The notes below the pieces were generated by a model, which was given only the letters and a program-made list of their open reading frames with translations, made no database searches and had not been told where the DNA came from. A program made the translations under genes and the position numbers. From contig QJWQ01000063.1 of NCBI GenBank assembly GCA_003235325.1, positions 1 through 35,989 of the forward strand: a stretch of DNA of 35,989 nt, in the 5' to 3' direction. Shown one piece after another: positions 25,335 to 33,716 of the stretch; the stretch's first letter is position 1; each line of letters starts with the position of its first letter. The stretch comes from Gammaproteobacteria bacterium. Its GTDB lineage: Bacteria > Pseudomonadota > Gammaproteobacteria > Pseudomonadales > Porticoccaceae.

Positions 25335-26132
25335 ATGGCTGCCAATAAGAATCAGGAGTTTCTCTTTCAGGTATTTGCCCTGATCATCGCGATCATCGTG
25401 GTGCATACGGTCTATGTCACCCTGATCAGGCCCAATGCCTATGCCCTGATCGAGACCCAGATCGCCCGGGAGGCGGCAGGAGAACCCTACGTCACCGAGC
25501 GTTCCCTGTACGTGGTGGTCAAGGACTATGAACAGGAGTCCTGTTTTATCCTGGGACTCTGGGCGATGGCCATCATGGGCTACAAGGCACGGCGCAGTAT
25601 TCACGAGAGAAAGTTGCTGCAACAGTCCATTATCAGTGTCGCCGAAGGCACGCGCATCCTGCCCGAGGACGCGCGGCAGCTGGCCCGACCGATCCAGGCC
25701 CTGCCGGGAGAACAGCAGGACTACCTGGTGGCCCGGGCACTGACCGCGGCACTGCAGCGGTTCAGCGCCACGCGCAATATCCAGGACGTGTCCAGCGCTG
25801 TCAGCGAAGTCTGCGACACCGAGAATGATCGCCTGGATTCCGAGCTGTCCATGGTCCGCTATATTGCCTGGGCCATTCCCTCCATTGGCTTCATCGGCAC
25901 CGTGCGCGGCATCGGCGAGGCCCTGGGCCAGGCTTACAAGGCCGTACAGGGCGATATTGCCGGGGTCACCGCCAGCCTCGGTGTCGCCTTCAACTCCACC
26001 TTTATTGCCCTGGTGATCAGCATTCTGGTGATGTTTCTCCTGCACCAGTTGCAGTTGCTGCAGGAACGCCTGGTGTTGGACACCCATGGCTATTGTGACC
26101 GCAACCTGCTGCGGCATCTGAAATCGGATTAG
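25335..26132 (+). CDS. MotA/TolQ/ExbB-like proton-channel subunit
   Basis: 265 residues from ATG 25335. The first helix (about 9-32, FQVFALIIAIIVVHTVYVTL) is followed by a polar segment, a second helix (about 67-84), a long cytoplasmic helical region, and two C-terminal helices. Those carry the family core: MVRYIAWAIPSIGFIGTVRG (about 171-190), then ASLGVAFNSTFIALVISILV and MFLLHQLQ (about 210-237). The P-x-x-G-x-x-GTV and the Ser/Thr-lined last helix are hallmarks of the A subunit of 5:2 ion-driven motors (MotA, TolQ, ExbB, ZorA). No TolR/ExbD/MotB gene follows; instead the two vWA proteins, with an Asp in their membrane helix, are the candidate B subunits. Confidence 0.88.
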   Translation: MAANKNQEFLFQVFALIIAIIVVHTVYVTLIRPNAYALIETQIAREAAGEPYVTERSLYVVVKDYEQESCFILGLWAMAIMGYKARRSIHERKLLQQSIISVAEGTRILPEDARQLARPIQALPGEQQDYLVARALTAALQRFSATRNIQDVSSAVSEVCDTENDRLDSELSMVRYIAWAIPSIGFIGTVRGIGEALGQAYKAVQGDIAGVTASLGVAFNSTFIALVISILVMFLLHQLQLLQERLVLDTHGYCDRNLLRHLKSD

Positions 26133-26167
26133 GGCCTGGCCTCAATGAAACCTATGAGACTGTATCG

Positions 26168-27595
26168 ATGAGCAAAGCCCTGACGGCGCATCCGGACCTC
26201 GTCGCCATCGAGTTGGTGGACAGCGGTATTCGCTTCCGCAGCTACGGTGGCGGACCAGAATCCGACCGCCAGGCCCAGCCGGATTCCGGGCCTGCTGACA
26301 TCGTCGGCCTGGCCCTGCTCACCCCTGAAGGCGTGATCACCGGCGAGGCGGCCCGCCGCCGTGCCTGGCTCGAACCCCAGCGCAGTTTCGACCAGTACTG
26401 GCACCAGCTCAACCTCTCTCCCCTGCCCGCCAGCAGCCGCCACGCCAGGCACCATGCCGACCTGGCCTTTGCCCAGCTTGACGCCATCCACCGGGCCGCC
26501 GGTCAGCCACAAAAAGTGGTGTTTGCGGTGCCTGGGAGTTTCTCCAGGGAACAACTGTCGATCCTGCTGGGGCTGGCCAATGCCCTGCCCTTTACCACCG
26601 CCGGCCTGGTGGACAGCGCCGTTGCCGCCGTCAGTCAGGTCGTCATACCGGGCGCGGGCTCCGGGACAGCCAGGCGCAGGATTCGACACCTGGACATCCA
26701 GTTACATCAGTGCCTGATTACCAGCCTGGAAGTATCGGACCAGGTGGAGCGCCAGGCTGTGGCGCCGGTCTCGGGTGCCGGTCTCAGGCATTTTCATGAC
26801 ACCTGGTCTCAGTACATCGCCAACCTGTTTATTCAGGAGTACCGCTACGACCCCCTGCACACGGCGGAGGGCGAGCAACAGCTGCGCGACAACCTGCCGC
26901 GCTGGCTGATGCAATTGGCCGGGTCTCCGGAAGTCCAGATTGAACTGACCACGGCCAGGGGCAATTTCCAGTTGAAATTGCGGCGAAATGACCTGCTCGC
27001 AGCTACGGCAGCCAGGACCGCCTCCCTGACCCGGGCCCTGGCTGATTGCGGCAAGGCCGACGCCGTTTTCCTCAGTCATCGACTGGCGGCGCTGCCGGAA
27101 ATGGCGGCGATGCTCGGAGGCGTGCCGCTGCCGGCGGACGCCTGCCTGAATGCATGCCTGTCCCGCCTCGATGAAATCTGCCCGACCACTGAGGCCATTC
27201 AATTTGTCACCCGGTTGTCGGCAAAGCCTGGGCCGGGTGTCAGCACCGGGCTGTCCAGGTCGCCGTCAACGGCACTGAAAAGCTCCGGCGAGAACCGGTC
27301 TGAACCGCCGACCCATCTGCTTTGCGGCCATCGGGCATGGCCGCTGGCGACCGGGCTGGGCCTGCGGCTGGTGAATGGCGAACTGCAGGTGTCCGGAGAC
27401 CTGACGGCGCCGGTGACCCTGCGCCGGTCCGGTGGCGTCCTGCGCCTGTTAGGCGACGACCCCAGGATCGCCGCCGACAGGCCCGACGCCCTGAGCAGCG
27501 GCGATCACATCCGCTATGGCGACCAGGTGCTAATCCTGATCCGGGAACAGGCGCCCCACCGGGACCGGACCCCAGGAGAACCGGAGCGCGACTGA
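26168..27595 (+). CDS. Hsp70/actin-fold-like cytoplasmic protein, probably catalytically altered
   Basis: 475 residues, no signal or membrane helix. The N-terminal half is laid out like an actin-like ATPase: DLVAIELVDSGIRFRSYGG in place of IGIDLGTTNS; VVGLA-type LLTPEGVITGEAARRRAW; KVVFAVPGSFSREQLSILLG then LANALPFTTAGLVDSAVAAV, like VPASF...ALLEAARLAGL...EPxAAA. The second phosphate loop region (RIRHLDIQLHQCLITSLEVS) lacks the DxGGGT pattern. The two nucleotide loops are therefore degenerate, and ATP hydrolysis is doubtful. The C-terminal about 100 residues (VTLRRSGGVLRLLG, LSSGDHIRYGDQVLILIREQ) form a separate beta-rich part. The next ATG follows its stop immediately. It could be the cytoplasmic regulator or adaptor of the channel. 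Confidence 0.7.
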   Translation: MSKALTAHPDLVAIELVDSGIRFRSYGGGPESDRQAQPDSGPADIVGLALLTPEGVITGEAARRRAWLEPQRSFDQYWHQLNLSPLPASSRHARHHADLAFAQLDAIHRAAGQPQKVVFAVPGSFSREQLSILLGLANALPFTTAGLVDSAVAAVSQVVIPGAGSGTARRRIRHLDIQLHQCLITSLEVSDQVERQAVAPVSGAGLRHFHDTWSQYIANLFIQEYRYDPLHTAEGEQQLRDNLPRWLMQLAGSPEVQIELTTARGNFQLKLRRNDLLAATAARTASLTRALADCGKADAVFLSHRLAALPEMAAMLGGVPLPADACLNACLSRLDEICPTTEAIQFVTRLSAKPGPGVSTGLSRSPSTALKSSGENRSEPPTHLLCGHRAWPLATGLGLRLVNGELQVSGDLTAPVTLRRSGGVLRLLGDDPRIAADRPDALSSGDHIRYGDQVLILIREQAPHRDRTPGEPERD

Positions 27596-28660
27596 ATGGC
27601 CAGGGTCAAGCGCCGCGTCAATCCATTTAACCTGTCGTTTCTCGACATCATGGCCTGCGGATTCGGTGCCGTGACCCTGCTGTTTCTTTTACTCAAGCAC
27701 GATGTCACTACCGTCCAGACCGCCGATCCCAACCTGAAGGCGGAAGTCAGTCTGCTCCAGGAGGATATTCGAGTCGGCGAGGAAGACCTTGTCAGTCTGC
27801 GCAACAGCCTGGCGCAAATGGAGAAGGACATCGTCCAGGCCCAGGGTCTGTCGTCCCGGGTCGTTGAACGCATCGACCAGACGCAACGGGAATTGAGCCT
27901 GCAGGTGGACCCGAAGGATGAGATCGCCCAGTTGCGCCGGCAGGTGGAACAATTGCAGCGGGAAACCGCCGACCTGGAGCAACAGGGCCGGGACCAGGAT
28001 GTCCGACGCTTTATCGGCGAGGGCGATCGGCAGTACCTCACCGGCCTGAAACTCGGAGGCAGGCGGATATTGATCCTGCTGGACGCCTCCGCCAGCATGC
28101 TTGCCGAGGACATCATTAATGTCATTCGCCGGCGCAACATGAGCGACGACGTCAAGCGCAATGCGCCCAAGTGGCAGCGGGCGCTGCGCACAGTCGAGTG
28201 GCTGGTGGCGCAATTGCCGCCCCAGAGCACCTTCCAGCTCTACACTTTCAACACCCGGGCCAGGGCCAGTATCACCAACAGCGAAGGGGAGTGGCAGGAT
28301 ACCGCCGACGCAACCCGTCTCGACGAGGCGGTCAATGGCATGAAAGCCGTGATTCCCGACGGCGGCACCAGTTTGCTCAACGCCTTTACGGCGATCAAGG
28401 GCTTCAGCCAGTTGCCGGACAATATCTTCCTGATCACCGACGGCCTGCCGACACAGGGCAAGTCCCGCCCGGGAAAAAACACCGTATCCGGTAAAAGCCG
28501 GGCCAACCTGTTCGAGGAGGCGGTGAAGGTTCTGCCCCGGGTGCCGGTCAATGTCATCCTGTTTCCCATGGAGGGCGATCCGGCGGCGGCGGCCCTGTAC
28601 TGGCAACTGGGCCTGGCCAGCGGCGGCTCCTTTCTCAGCCCGTCAAAGGACTGGCCATGA
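27596..28660 (+). CDS. vWA protein 1 with MotB/TolR-like membrane helix
   Basis: 354 residues. A basic N-tail (MARVKRRVNP) places the N-terminus inside. The helix FNLSFLDIMACGFGAVTLLF carries Asp17 near its start, as in MotB, TolR and ExbD. A coiled coil covers about 45-140. A von Willebrand A domain covers about 155-350 with a complete MIDAS metal site: DASAS (D163, S165, S167), Thr258 in PDGGTSL, Asp282 in FLITDGL. The vWA domain would lie in the periplasm, where MotB/TolR/ExbD carry their own partner-binding domains. It overlaps vWA protein 2 by ATGA. Confidence 0.87.
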   Translation: MARVKRRVNPFNLSFLDIMACGFGAVTLLFLLLKHDVTTVQTADPNLKAEVSLLQEDIRVGEEDLVSLRNSLAQMEKDIVQAQGLSSRVVERIDQTQRELSLQVDPKDEIAQLRRQVEQLQRETADLEQQGRDQDVRRFIGEGDRQYLTGLKLGGRRILILLDASASMLAEDIINVIRRRNMSDDVKRNAPKWQRALRTVEWLVAQLPPQSTFQLYTFNTRARASITNSEGEWQDTADATRLDEAVNGMKAVIPDGGTSLLNAFTAIKGFSQLPDNIFLITDGLPTQGKSRPGKNTVSGKSRANLFEEAVKVLPRVPVNVILFPMEGDPAAAALYWQLGLASGGSFLSPSKDWP

Positions 28661-29643
28661 AAAAACGCAATCGCATGATTCAGGAAGTCAGCATTTCGTT
28701 TCTGGATGTCATCAGTTGCGGCTTCGGCGCCATCGTCCTGCTGCTGCTGATTGCCAAAACCGCCGAGACCACCAGCTTCGAGCAGGGGGAGGACCTGAGC
28801 GGCAGTGTCCGGCAGTTGCAACAGCAGCTGTTCACGATTCGCGGTGAAAGTCAGGTACTGAACCGGGAACTGCGTTCCCGGGAGGAACAGCTTTCGGATA
28901 TTCGACTGCGCATTGCCCGGCTTCGGGAACAACTGGCCAGTCTGGAAAAACAGCGGGACGATATCGCCCAGGTGGATACCACCGAGCGGGATGAACTGAC
29001 CCTGGCGCTGCAGGTACTAACAGAGGAGATGGAAAGGCTGCTGGGCCGGAATTTTCGCAAGGAGACCAGCCTGATTGGCGGCATCCCGGTGGACAGCGAG
29101 TACATCATTTTTATTGTCGACACCTCCGGCAGCATGTTCAACTATGCCTGGCCCAAGGTCCGCCGGGAAATGATCAACATTCTGGATATCTACCCCGAAG
29201 TCAAGGGCATACAGATTATGAACGACATGGGCGACTACATGTTCTCCAGCTACCGTCGAAAATGGATTCCGGATTCGCCAGCCCGGCGCCAGGCCATTGT
29301 TCAGCGACTGGCCACCTGGACGCCTTTCAGCAATTCCAGCCCGGTCGAGGGGATTGAGGCGGCAATACGCGCCTATTACGCCCCGGACCAGAAGATCAGC
29401 CTCTACGTTTTTGGCGATGACTTCACCGGCCGCTCCATTCGCGAGGTGCTGGACACCGTTGACAGGATCAATCGCGAGCGAAGGGAGGGCGAACGGCTGG
29501 TGCGGATTCACACGGTGGGCTTTCCGGTACACTTTCTGGTCCCCGGGGGGCGAATGCAAACCGCCACGCGATTTGCCGCCCTGATGCGGGAACTGAGTTA
29601 CCGCAATGGTGGAACCTTTGTCGGTCTCAACAGCCTTAATTAG
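28657..29643 (+). CDS. vWA protein 2 with MotB/TolR-like membrane helix
   Basis: 328 residues, paralogous in layout to vWA protein 1. Basic tail MKKRNRMIQE, then the helix VSISFLDVISCGFGAIVLLL with Asp17 at the same residue number and the shared SFLDxxxCGFGA core. An Arg/Glu-rich coiled coil spans about 47-130. The vWA domain spans about 147-325: MIDAS DTSGS (D155, S157, S159), Asp254 in YVFGDDF. The usual MIDAS Thr is replaced by Ser (NSSPVEG). The beta strand VRIHTVGFPVHF and the closing LNSLN end the domain. The two vWA proteins probably form a heterodimeric B subunit with the MotA/ExbB-like channel. Confidence 0.87.
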   Translation: MKKRNRMIQEVSISFLDVISCGFGAIVLLLLIAKTAETTSFEQGEDLSGSVRQLQQQLFTIRGESQVLNRELRSREEQLSDIRLRIARLREQLASLEKQRDDIAQVDTTERDELTLALQVLTEEMERLLGRNFRKETSLIGGIPVDSEYIIFIVDTSGSMFNYAWPKVRREMINILDIYPEVKGIQIMNDMGDYMFSSYRRKWIPDSPARRQAIVQRLATWTPFSNSSPVEGIEAAIRAYYAPDQKISLYVFGDDFTGRSIREVLDTVDRINRERREGERLVRIHTVGFPVHFLVPGGRMQTATRFAALMRELSYRNGGTFVGLNSLN

Positions 29644-29653
29644 GGGGTCGACC

Positions 29654-30358
29654 ATGCCATTAACCATAACAGCATCACAACACATCGCTACCCGGGGGCT
29701 CATCCTGCTGCTGGCGATGTTGTTATTCGCCGGCTGCTCCACCAATGTGGAAGTCAAGGGCACTATTCCCGTCGCCCTGAGCCACCGTCTGCCCCTCCAT
29801 GCCGGCCTGGTGCTTGACCCGGCATTGCGCAGCTACACCTATACCCGGGAGAAAGGCAAGAAAGTTTCTTTTGACATTGGCAAGGCCCAGACCGGCATGT
29901 TCAGTTCGGTGGGCGGCAGCATGTTTGATCAGGTCACCATCCTGGAACAACTGCCGAAGCCGGGCGGTGACGTCGATTTACTGCTCTATCCCAGCGTCGA
30001 GGAAATACAGCTGGCCACCCCCTTTGAAACCCGGCTCAAGGTCTATGAAGTCTGGATCAAATATAACCTCAGGGTCTTTTCCGGTGATGGTGAGCCACTG
30101 TCCGACTGGATCATGTCCGCCTATGGCAAGACACCCTCGCGGTTTATGTCATCCGACGAAGGCGCCCTCAATCAGGCGGCCATCGTCGCCCTGAGGGATG
30201 CCGGCGCCCGGCTGGTGATTGAATTTCCCCACATTCCGGAAATCAAAGCCTGGCTGGCCGACAGATTCCGCAGCGAACCGACAACCACAACCACCGATAA
30301 GGCCGGGATTGTCGATGCATCCGGGAATCCCGCCATAGCCGTGGAAGCAGTCCCCTGA
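29654..30358 (+). CDS. Lipoprotein of unknown function
   Basis: 234 residues from ATG 29654, with AGGGGGT upstream; the longer frame from 29606 runs into the preceding gene. A lipoprotein signal ends at the lipobox LLFAGC. The mature part resembles small LptE-like or YajG-like envelope lipoproteins in its rhythm: TIPVALSHRLPLHAGLVLDP, TGMFSSVGGSMFDQVTILEQ, VDLLLYPSVEEIQLATPF, YEVWIKYNLRVFSGDGEPL. This is a resemblance in layout only. The C-terminal about 40 residues are Thr-rich and disordered. It lies 10 bases after vWA protein 2, so is part of the same transcription unit. Confidence 0.75.
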   Translation: MPLTITASQHIATRGLILLLAMLLFAGCSTNVEVKGTIPVALSHRLPLHAGLVLDPALRSYTYTREKGKKVSFDIGKAQTGMFSSVGGSMFDQVTILEQLPKPGGDVDLLLYPSVEEIQLATPFETRLKVYEVWIKYNLRVFSGDGEPLSDWIMSAYGKTPSRFMSSDEGALNQAAIVALRDAGARLVIEFPHIPEIKAWLADRFRSEPTTTTTDKAGIVDASGNPAIAVEAVP

Positions 30359-30372
30359 GGGCAGGCGAGCCG

Positions 30373-31146
30373 ATGAACAGCAACTCCCATAGCAGCACCC
30401 TGAAAATTGACACCCGGATTGAATGCAATGGGTCACCAGGCCGTGGCGCCGTGCCCCGACTTGCCAGTGCCGCCCTGTCCCTGTTGCTGCCACTGCTGCT
30501 TTTGTCGGGCTGCACCTCAACCACGGTGGACGAATACAATCCGAACCCCAGCCACCTGGGAATTGGTACCGGGGAAAAGGTGGTGGTTCTCGGTCGCCGC
30601 CAGGCCGGAAGATATGAAACCGAACCGGAATTTATTGACTGTATTCGCAAGAATCTCACTAACAACCCGTCCCTGACCGTGGTCGAGGAAGACTATTTCC
30701 TCGACTCCTTTTATCCCTGGTTTGAACCCAGGACAGCACCCCTGAAGCTCGGGCGCATGCGCTACATGCTCACTGAAGACCTGATCGCCGAAAAAATGCA
30801 GGCACTGGGTATTCGCTACATGATCTGGGTGGATGGCAATACCGAAACCACGGACTCCGGGGGCTCCGTCAGCTGTGCCCTGTCACCGGCGGGCGGCGGT
30901 TGCTTTGGCTTTGCCAGCTGGGAAAAGACCTCTACCTACGAGGCCATTATCTGGGACCTGAACAAACTTGCCGAAAGTGGTCGGGTCATGGTGGATGCCA
31001 AGGGGGAGTCCTATCTGCTGGCCATTGGCGCCCCGATTCCATTTATTGCCCAGGTCCAGGGTGACGCCTGCAAGGGCATTGGCAACCAGCTCAGAGGCTT
31101 CTTTGAGGACAGCAAGGCAGCCCGGGGCGGAAACACGAAGCCATGA
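30373..31146 (+). CDS. Lipoprotein with conserved-looking cysteines, unknown function
   Basis: 257 residues from ATG 30373, supported by AGGCGAG upstream. The N-tail before the lipobox LLLSGC (Cys at about 47) is long; GTG 30451 would give a normal-length signal instead. The mature part reads GEKVVVLGRRQAGRYETEP, FIDCIRKNLTNNPSLTVVEE, DSFYPWFEPRTAPLKL, MQALGIRYMIWVDGNTE. Cysteines at VSCALS, GGGCFG and GDACKG could form disulphides. The Rossmann-like alternation recalls CsgG/LpoB-type periplasmic domains, an inference from layout only. It overlaps the M48 gene by ATGA. Confidence 0.75.
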   Translation: MNSNSHSSTLKIDTRIECNGSPGRGAVPRLASAALSLLLPLLLLSGCTSTTVDEYNPNPSHLGIGTGEKVVVLGRRQAGRYETEPEFIDCIRKNLTNNPSLTVVEEDYFLDSFYPWFEPRTAPLKLGRMRYMLTEDLIAEKMQALGIRYMIWVDGNTETTDSGGSVSCALSPAGGGCFGFASWEKTSTYEAIIWDLNKLAESGRVMVDAKGESYLLAIGAPIPFIAQVQGDACKGIGNQLRGFFEDSKAARGGNTKP

Positions 31147-32585
31147 GCAGCCGAATCCTGAACGGCAGCCGCCGGCTCGGTATGGTTTTACTGGTTGTGG
31201 TCCTGTCCGCGCCGGCAGTCGGGTCGGTGCTGATGATGTCCGCCAGGGAAGAGGCCAGGATAGGCAAGGAGATGTATGAAAAAATACTCGCCGAAATGCC
31301 GATCTACAAGGAACCCCGACTGACGGAGTACGTGGCCGCTGTCGGCCATCGCATTGCCAGCCATTCCGACGACCCGGACGGCAGTTTTACCTTTACGGTC
31401 ATCGACGATCCGGGCATCAATGCTTTCGCCACCCCCGGCGGCTATATCTATGTCAACCGCGGCCTGATCACCTATCTGACGTCAGAGGCGCAACTGGCGG
31501 CAGTGCTGGCTCACGAGGTCGGCCATGTCACCGCCAGACACGCTTCGCGGCAAAAATCGGCCCAGACCACGTCCAGCATCGCCGCCACCCTGCTGGCGAT
31601 CCTGTCCCGCAGCAACGAAGTGGGTGAAGCCACCGCCATGTGGGGGGCTGCCACCGTTCGCGGCTACGGTCGGGAGATGGAACTGGAGGCGGATGGGCTC
31701 GGTGCCAAGTTCCTGACCAATGCCGGTTACAAGACCGATGCAATGATCGAGGTGGTCAGCCTGCTCAAGGACAACGAGCGCTTCGAAAAGAAAAAGGCTA
31801 TCGAAACCGGGAAAAAGCCCCAGACCTACCACGGCCTGTTTGCCTCCCACCCCCGCAACGACAAACGCCTGCGGGAAGTCATCAACCAGGCCGGCAAGGT
31901 CGCCAGAGACAATACCGGCGAGGAAAACATCCTGCCTTTTCAGCTGGCTACCGACAATCTGGTCTGGGGCGAGAATTTTGAAGCCAAGGAGCGCAAGGAC
32001 AATCGCTTTTATCAGGAAAAGCTCCGGTTCCGGTTTGACTATCCCGAGGGCTGGCAATTCACCGAGAGCGGCGCCACCATTTCCGGCCAGTCAGAGGGTG
32101 GCAAGGGCTCGCTGCTGTTGGAAATCAGGCCGCGAACCGTCGATGCGCCCGGCGTTTTCATCAAGAAGCAACTGGGTATCGACTTTATCAAGAAATCAGA
32201 GGCGTTTAACCAGAATCGCATGCCGGGACACACCGGCCTGATTCCGGGACAGAAAGGCCAGCCGGACCAGCGTCTGGCGGTTATCTACCTCAACCGCTAC
32301 GCTCTGGTATTCACCGGCACCATTAACGAAGCCGGCAAGGAAGAGGAACTGAACAGGGATTTCCTGGCCATCATTGGCAGCCTGGCGCCCCTTTCAGCAA
32401 CGGAACTCAGCTCGCGCGAACCCATGCGAATCAACTACGTCAAGGCCACCGGCGGCACCACCTTTGAAAAACTGGCCGCCTACCTGAAGCTGGGCAAGTT
32501 CGGAGAGGAACAGCTGCGACTGATCAACGGCTACTACCCGACGGGGGAACCGGAGGCCGGTCAGTGGATAAAGATTATCCGCTAG
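31143..32585 (+). CDS. M48-family zinc metalloprotease, exported
   Basis: 480 residues. A signal peptide (about 1-28) is followed by the M48 domain with HEVGH at residues 124-128 in VLAHEVGHVTARHA, and the third zinc ligand in EMELEADGLG (about residue 182). NAFATPGGYIYVNRGL is the substrate-strand region typical of the BepA/YfgC and LoiP type. A second part (about 300-480) has an all-beta domain (FRFDYPEGWQF) and a C-terminal domain unlike the TPR tail of BepA. Probably periplasmic quality control or processing of the complex. It is last in the coupled run; 148 bases follow before slyD. Confidence 0.88.
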   Translation: MSSRILNGSRRLGMVLLVVVLSAPAVGSVLMMSAREEARIGKEMYEKILAEMPIYKEPRLTEYVAAVGHRIASHSDDPDGSFTFTVIDDPGINAFATPGGYIYVNRGLITYLTSEAQLAAVLAHEVGHVTARHASRQKSAQTTSSIAATLLAILSRSNEVGEATAMWGAATVRGYGREMELEADGLGAKFLTNAGYKTDAMIEVVSLLKDNERFEKKKAIETGKKPQTYHGLFASHPRNDKRLREVINQAGKVARDNTGEENILPFQLATDNLVWGENFEAKERKDNRFYQEKLRFRFDYPEGWQFTESGATISGQSEGGKGSLLLEIRPRTVDAPGVFIKKQLGIDFIKKSEAFNQNRMPGHTGLIPGQKGQPDQRLAVIYLNRYALVFTGTINEAGKEEELNRDFLAIIGSLAPLSATELSSREPMRINYVKATGGTTFEKLAAYLKLGKFGEEQLRLINGYYPTGEPEAGQWIKIIR

Positions 32586-32733
32586 GGCGCTATTTAGCCG
32601 CGGTCTCAATTAACGTTTCCAGTTCGCCCCGTATCGGGACGCTGCTATCCGCACCGTGGCAGTCACCGTTTGTTGAGACAGGCCGGCCAATCACCCATAA
32701 TGGCCGCTCATTTATCAAGCCAAAGGCAAACCC

Positions 32734-33216
32734 ATGACTATCAGCGCCAACTCCGTGGTGGCTCTCCACTACACCCTGACCGATGACGACGGTGTCCAGC
32801 TGGACTCCTCCATTGGCAAGGACCCCCTCACTTACCTCCACGGCGGAGGCAATATCATTCCCGGGCTTGAACAGGCCCTGGAGGGCAAGGATGCGGGGGA
32901 TACCTTTCAGGTTTCCATCGCCCCGGAACAAGGCTACGGTGAACATGTGGAACAACTGATCCAGTCGGTTCCACGGGAGGCCTTTGCCGGGGTCGAGCAA
33001 CTGGATCTGGGCATGCGCTTTCAGGCCCAGACGCCCCAGGGTCCCATTTCCGTGGAAATCACGCAGATCGAGGGGGACATCGTCACCGTCGATGGCAATC
33101 ACCCGCTGGCGGGCAAAACCCTGCATTTTGATGTCAGCGTCGAAACCGTTCGCGACGCCACCGAGCAGGAACTGGAACACGGCCATGCGCATGGCGCCCA
33201 TGGACACGACCACTAG
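32734..33216 (+). CDS. slyD: FKBP-type peptidyl-prolyl isomerase SlyD
   Basis: 160 residues. FKBP core: VVALHYTLTDDDGVQLDSSI, then YLHGGGNIIPGLEQALEGKD, with the inserted IF chaperone flap (about 70-125) typical of SlyD (FQVSIAPEQGYGEHVEQLIQ). The HPLAGKTLHFDV strand closes the core. The tail GHAHGAHGHDH is His-rich and binds nickel and other metals, as in E. coli SlyD. It is cytosolic, a folding helper and metallochaperone. AAAGG precedes the ATG. Length is normal for a short-tailed SlyD. Confidence 0.92.
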   Translation: MTISANSVVALHYTLTDDDGVQLDSSIGKDPLTYLHGGGNIIPGLEQALEGKDAGDTFQVSIAPEQGYGEHVEQLIQSVPREAFAGVEQLDLGMRFQAQTPQGPISVEITQIEGDIVTVDGNHPLAGKTLHFDVSVETVRDATEQELEHGHAHGAHGHDH

Positions 33217-33239
33217 GCCCCTGTTGAGACAGACCGACC

Positions 33240-33716
33240 ATGGCCTGCTGGCTGTTCAAGACTGAACCGGCTGAATTCAGTATTGACCAGTTGGCGGCCT
33301 CACCCGGGGGCATCGCCCGCTGGGACGGTATACGCAACTACCAGGCCCGCAACTACCTGAGGGACCGGGTCGCCATCGGCGACTCCGTCCTGATTTATCA
33401 CTCCAGCTGTAAAATTCCGGGAATCGCCGGTACCGCCACGGTGGTCTGTTCAGGCTACCCGGACCCGGCCCAGTTTGACCCGCATTCCCCCTACTTCGAT
33501 CTCAAGGCAAGTCCGGACAACCCCCGCTGGTTTGCCGTGGATATCCGGTTTGAAAACAGGTTTGCCAACCTGCTGCCCGCCAGGAATCTGAAAAAAGACC
33601 CGGAACTGAGCGATATGGTACTGTTCAGCAACGGGCGGCTTTCGGTGCAGCCGGTGACGGACAGGGAGCGGCAGCACATCCTGAGCCTGGCTAAAGTCAG
33701 TCCTGGACCAGCCTGA
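33240..33716 (+). CDS. EVE-domain protein (possible modified-base reader)
   Basis: 158 residues, the usual length. Starts CWLFKTEPAEFSIDQL, then GGIARWDGIRNYQARNYLRD, VAIGDSVLIYHSSCKIPGIA, YFDLKASPDNPRWFAVDIRF and the closing LFSNGRLSVQPVTDREW-like LSVQPVTDRERQHIL. These are EVE/PUA-like hallmarks shared with human THYN1. EVE domains bind modified bases in DNA or RNA. It lies 23 bases after slyD and may be co-transcribed. Confidence 0.9.
   Translation: MACWLFKTEPAEFSIDQLAASPGGIARWDGIRNYQARNYLRDRVAIGDSVLIYHSSCKIPGIAGTATVVCSGYPDPAQFDPHSPYFDLKASPDNPRWFAVDIRFENRFANLLPARNLKKDPELSDMVLFSNGRLSVQPVTDRERQHILSLAKVSPGPA

Noticed and set aside
25335-29643. Zorya-type phage defence (ZorA/ZorB)
   Set aside because: There is a MotA-like subunit but no OmpA-type ZorB and no ZorC, ZorD or ZorE helicase or nuclease; the neighbours are envelope proteins.
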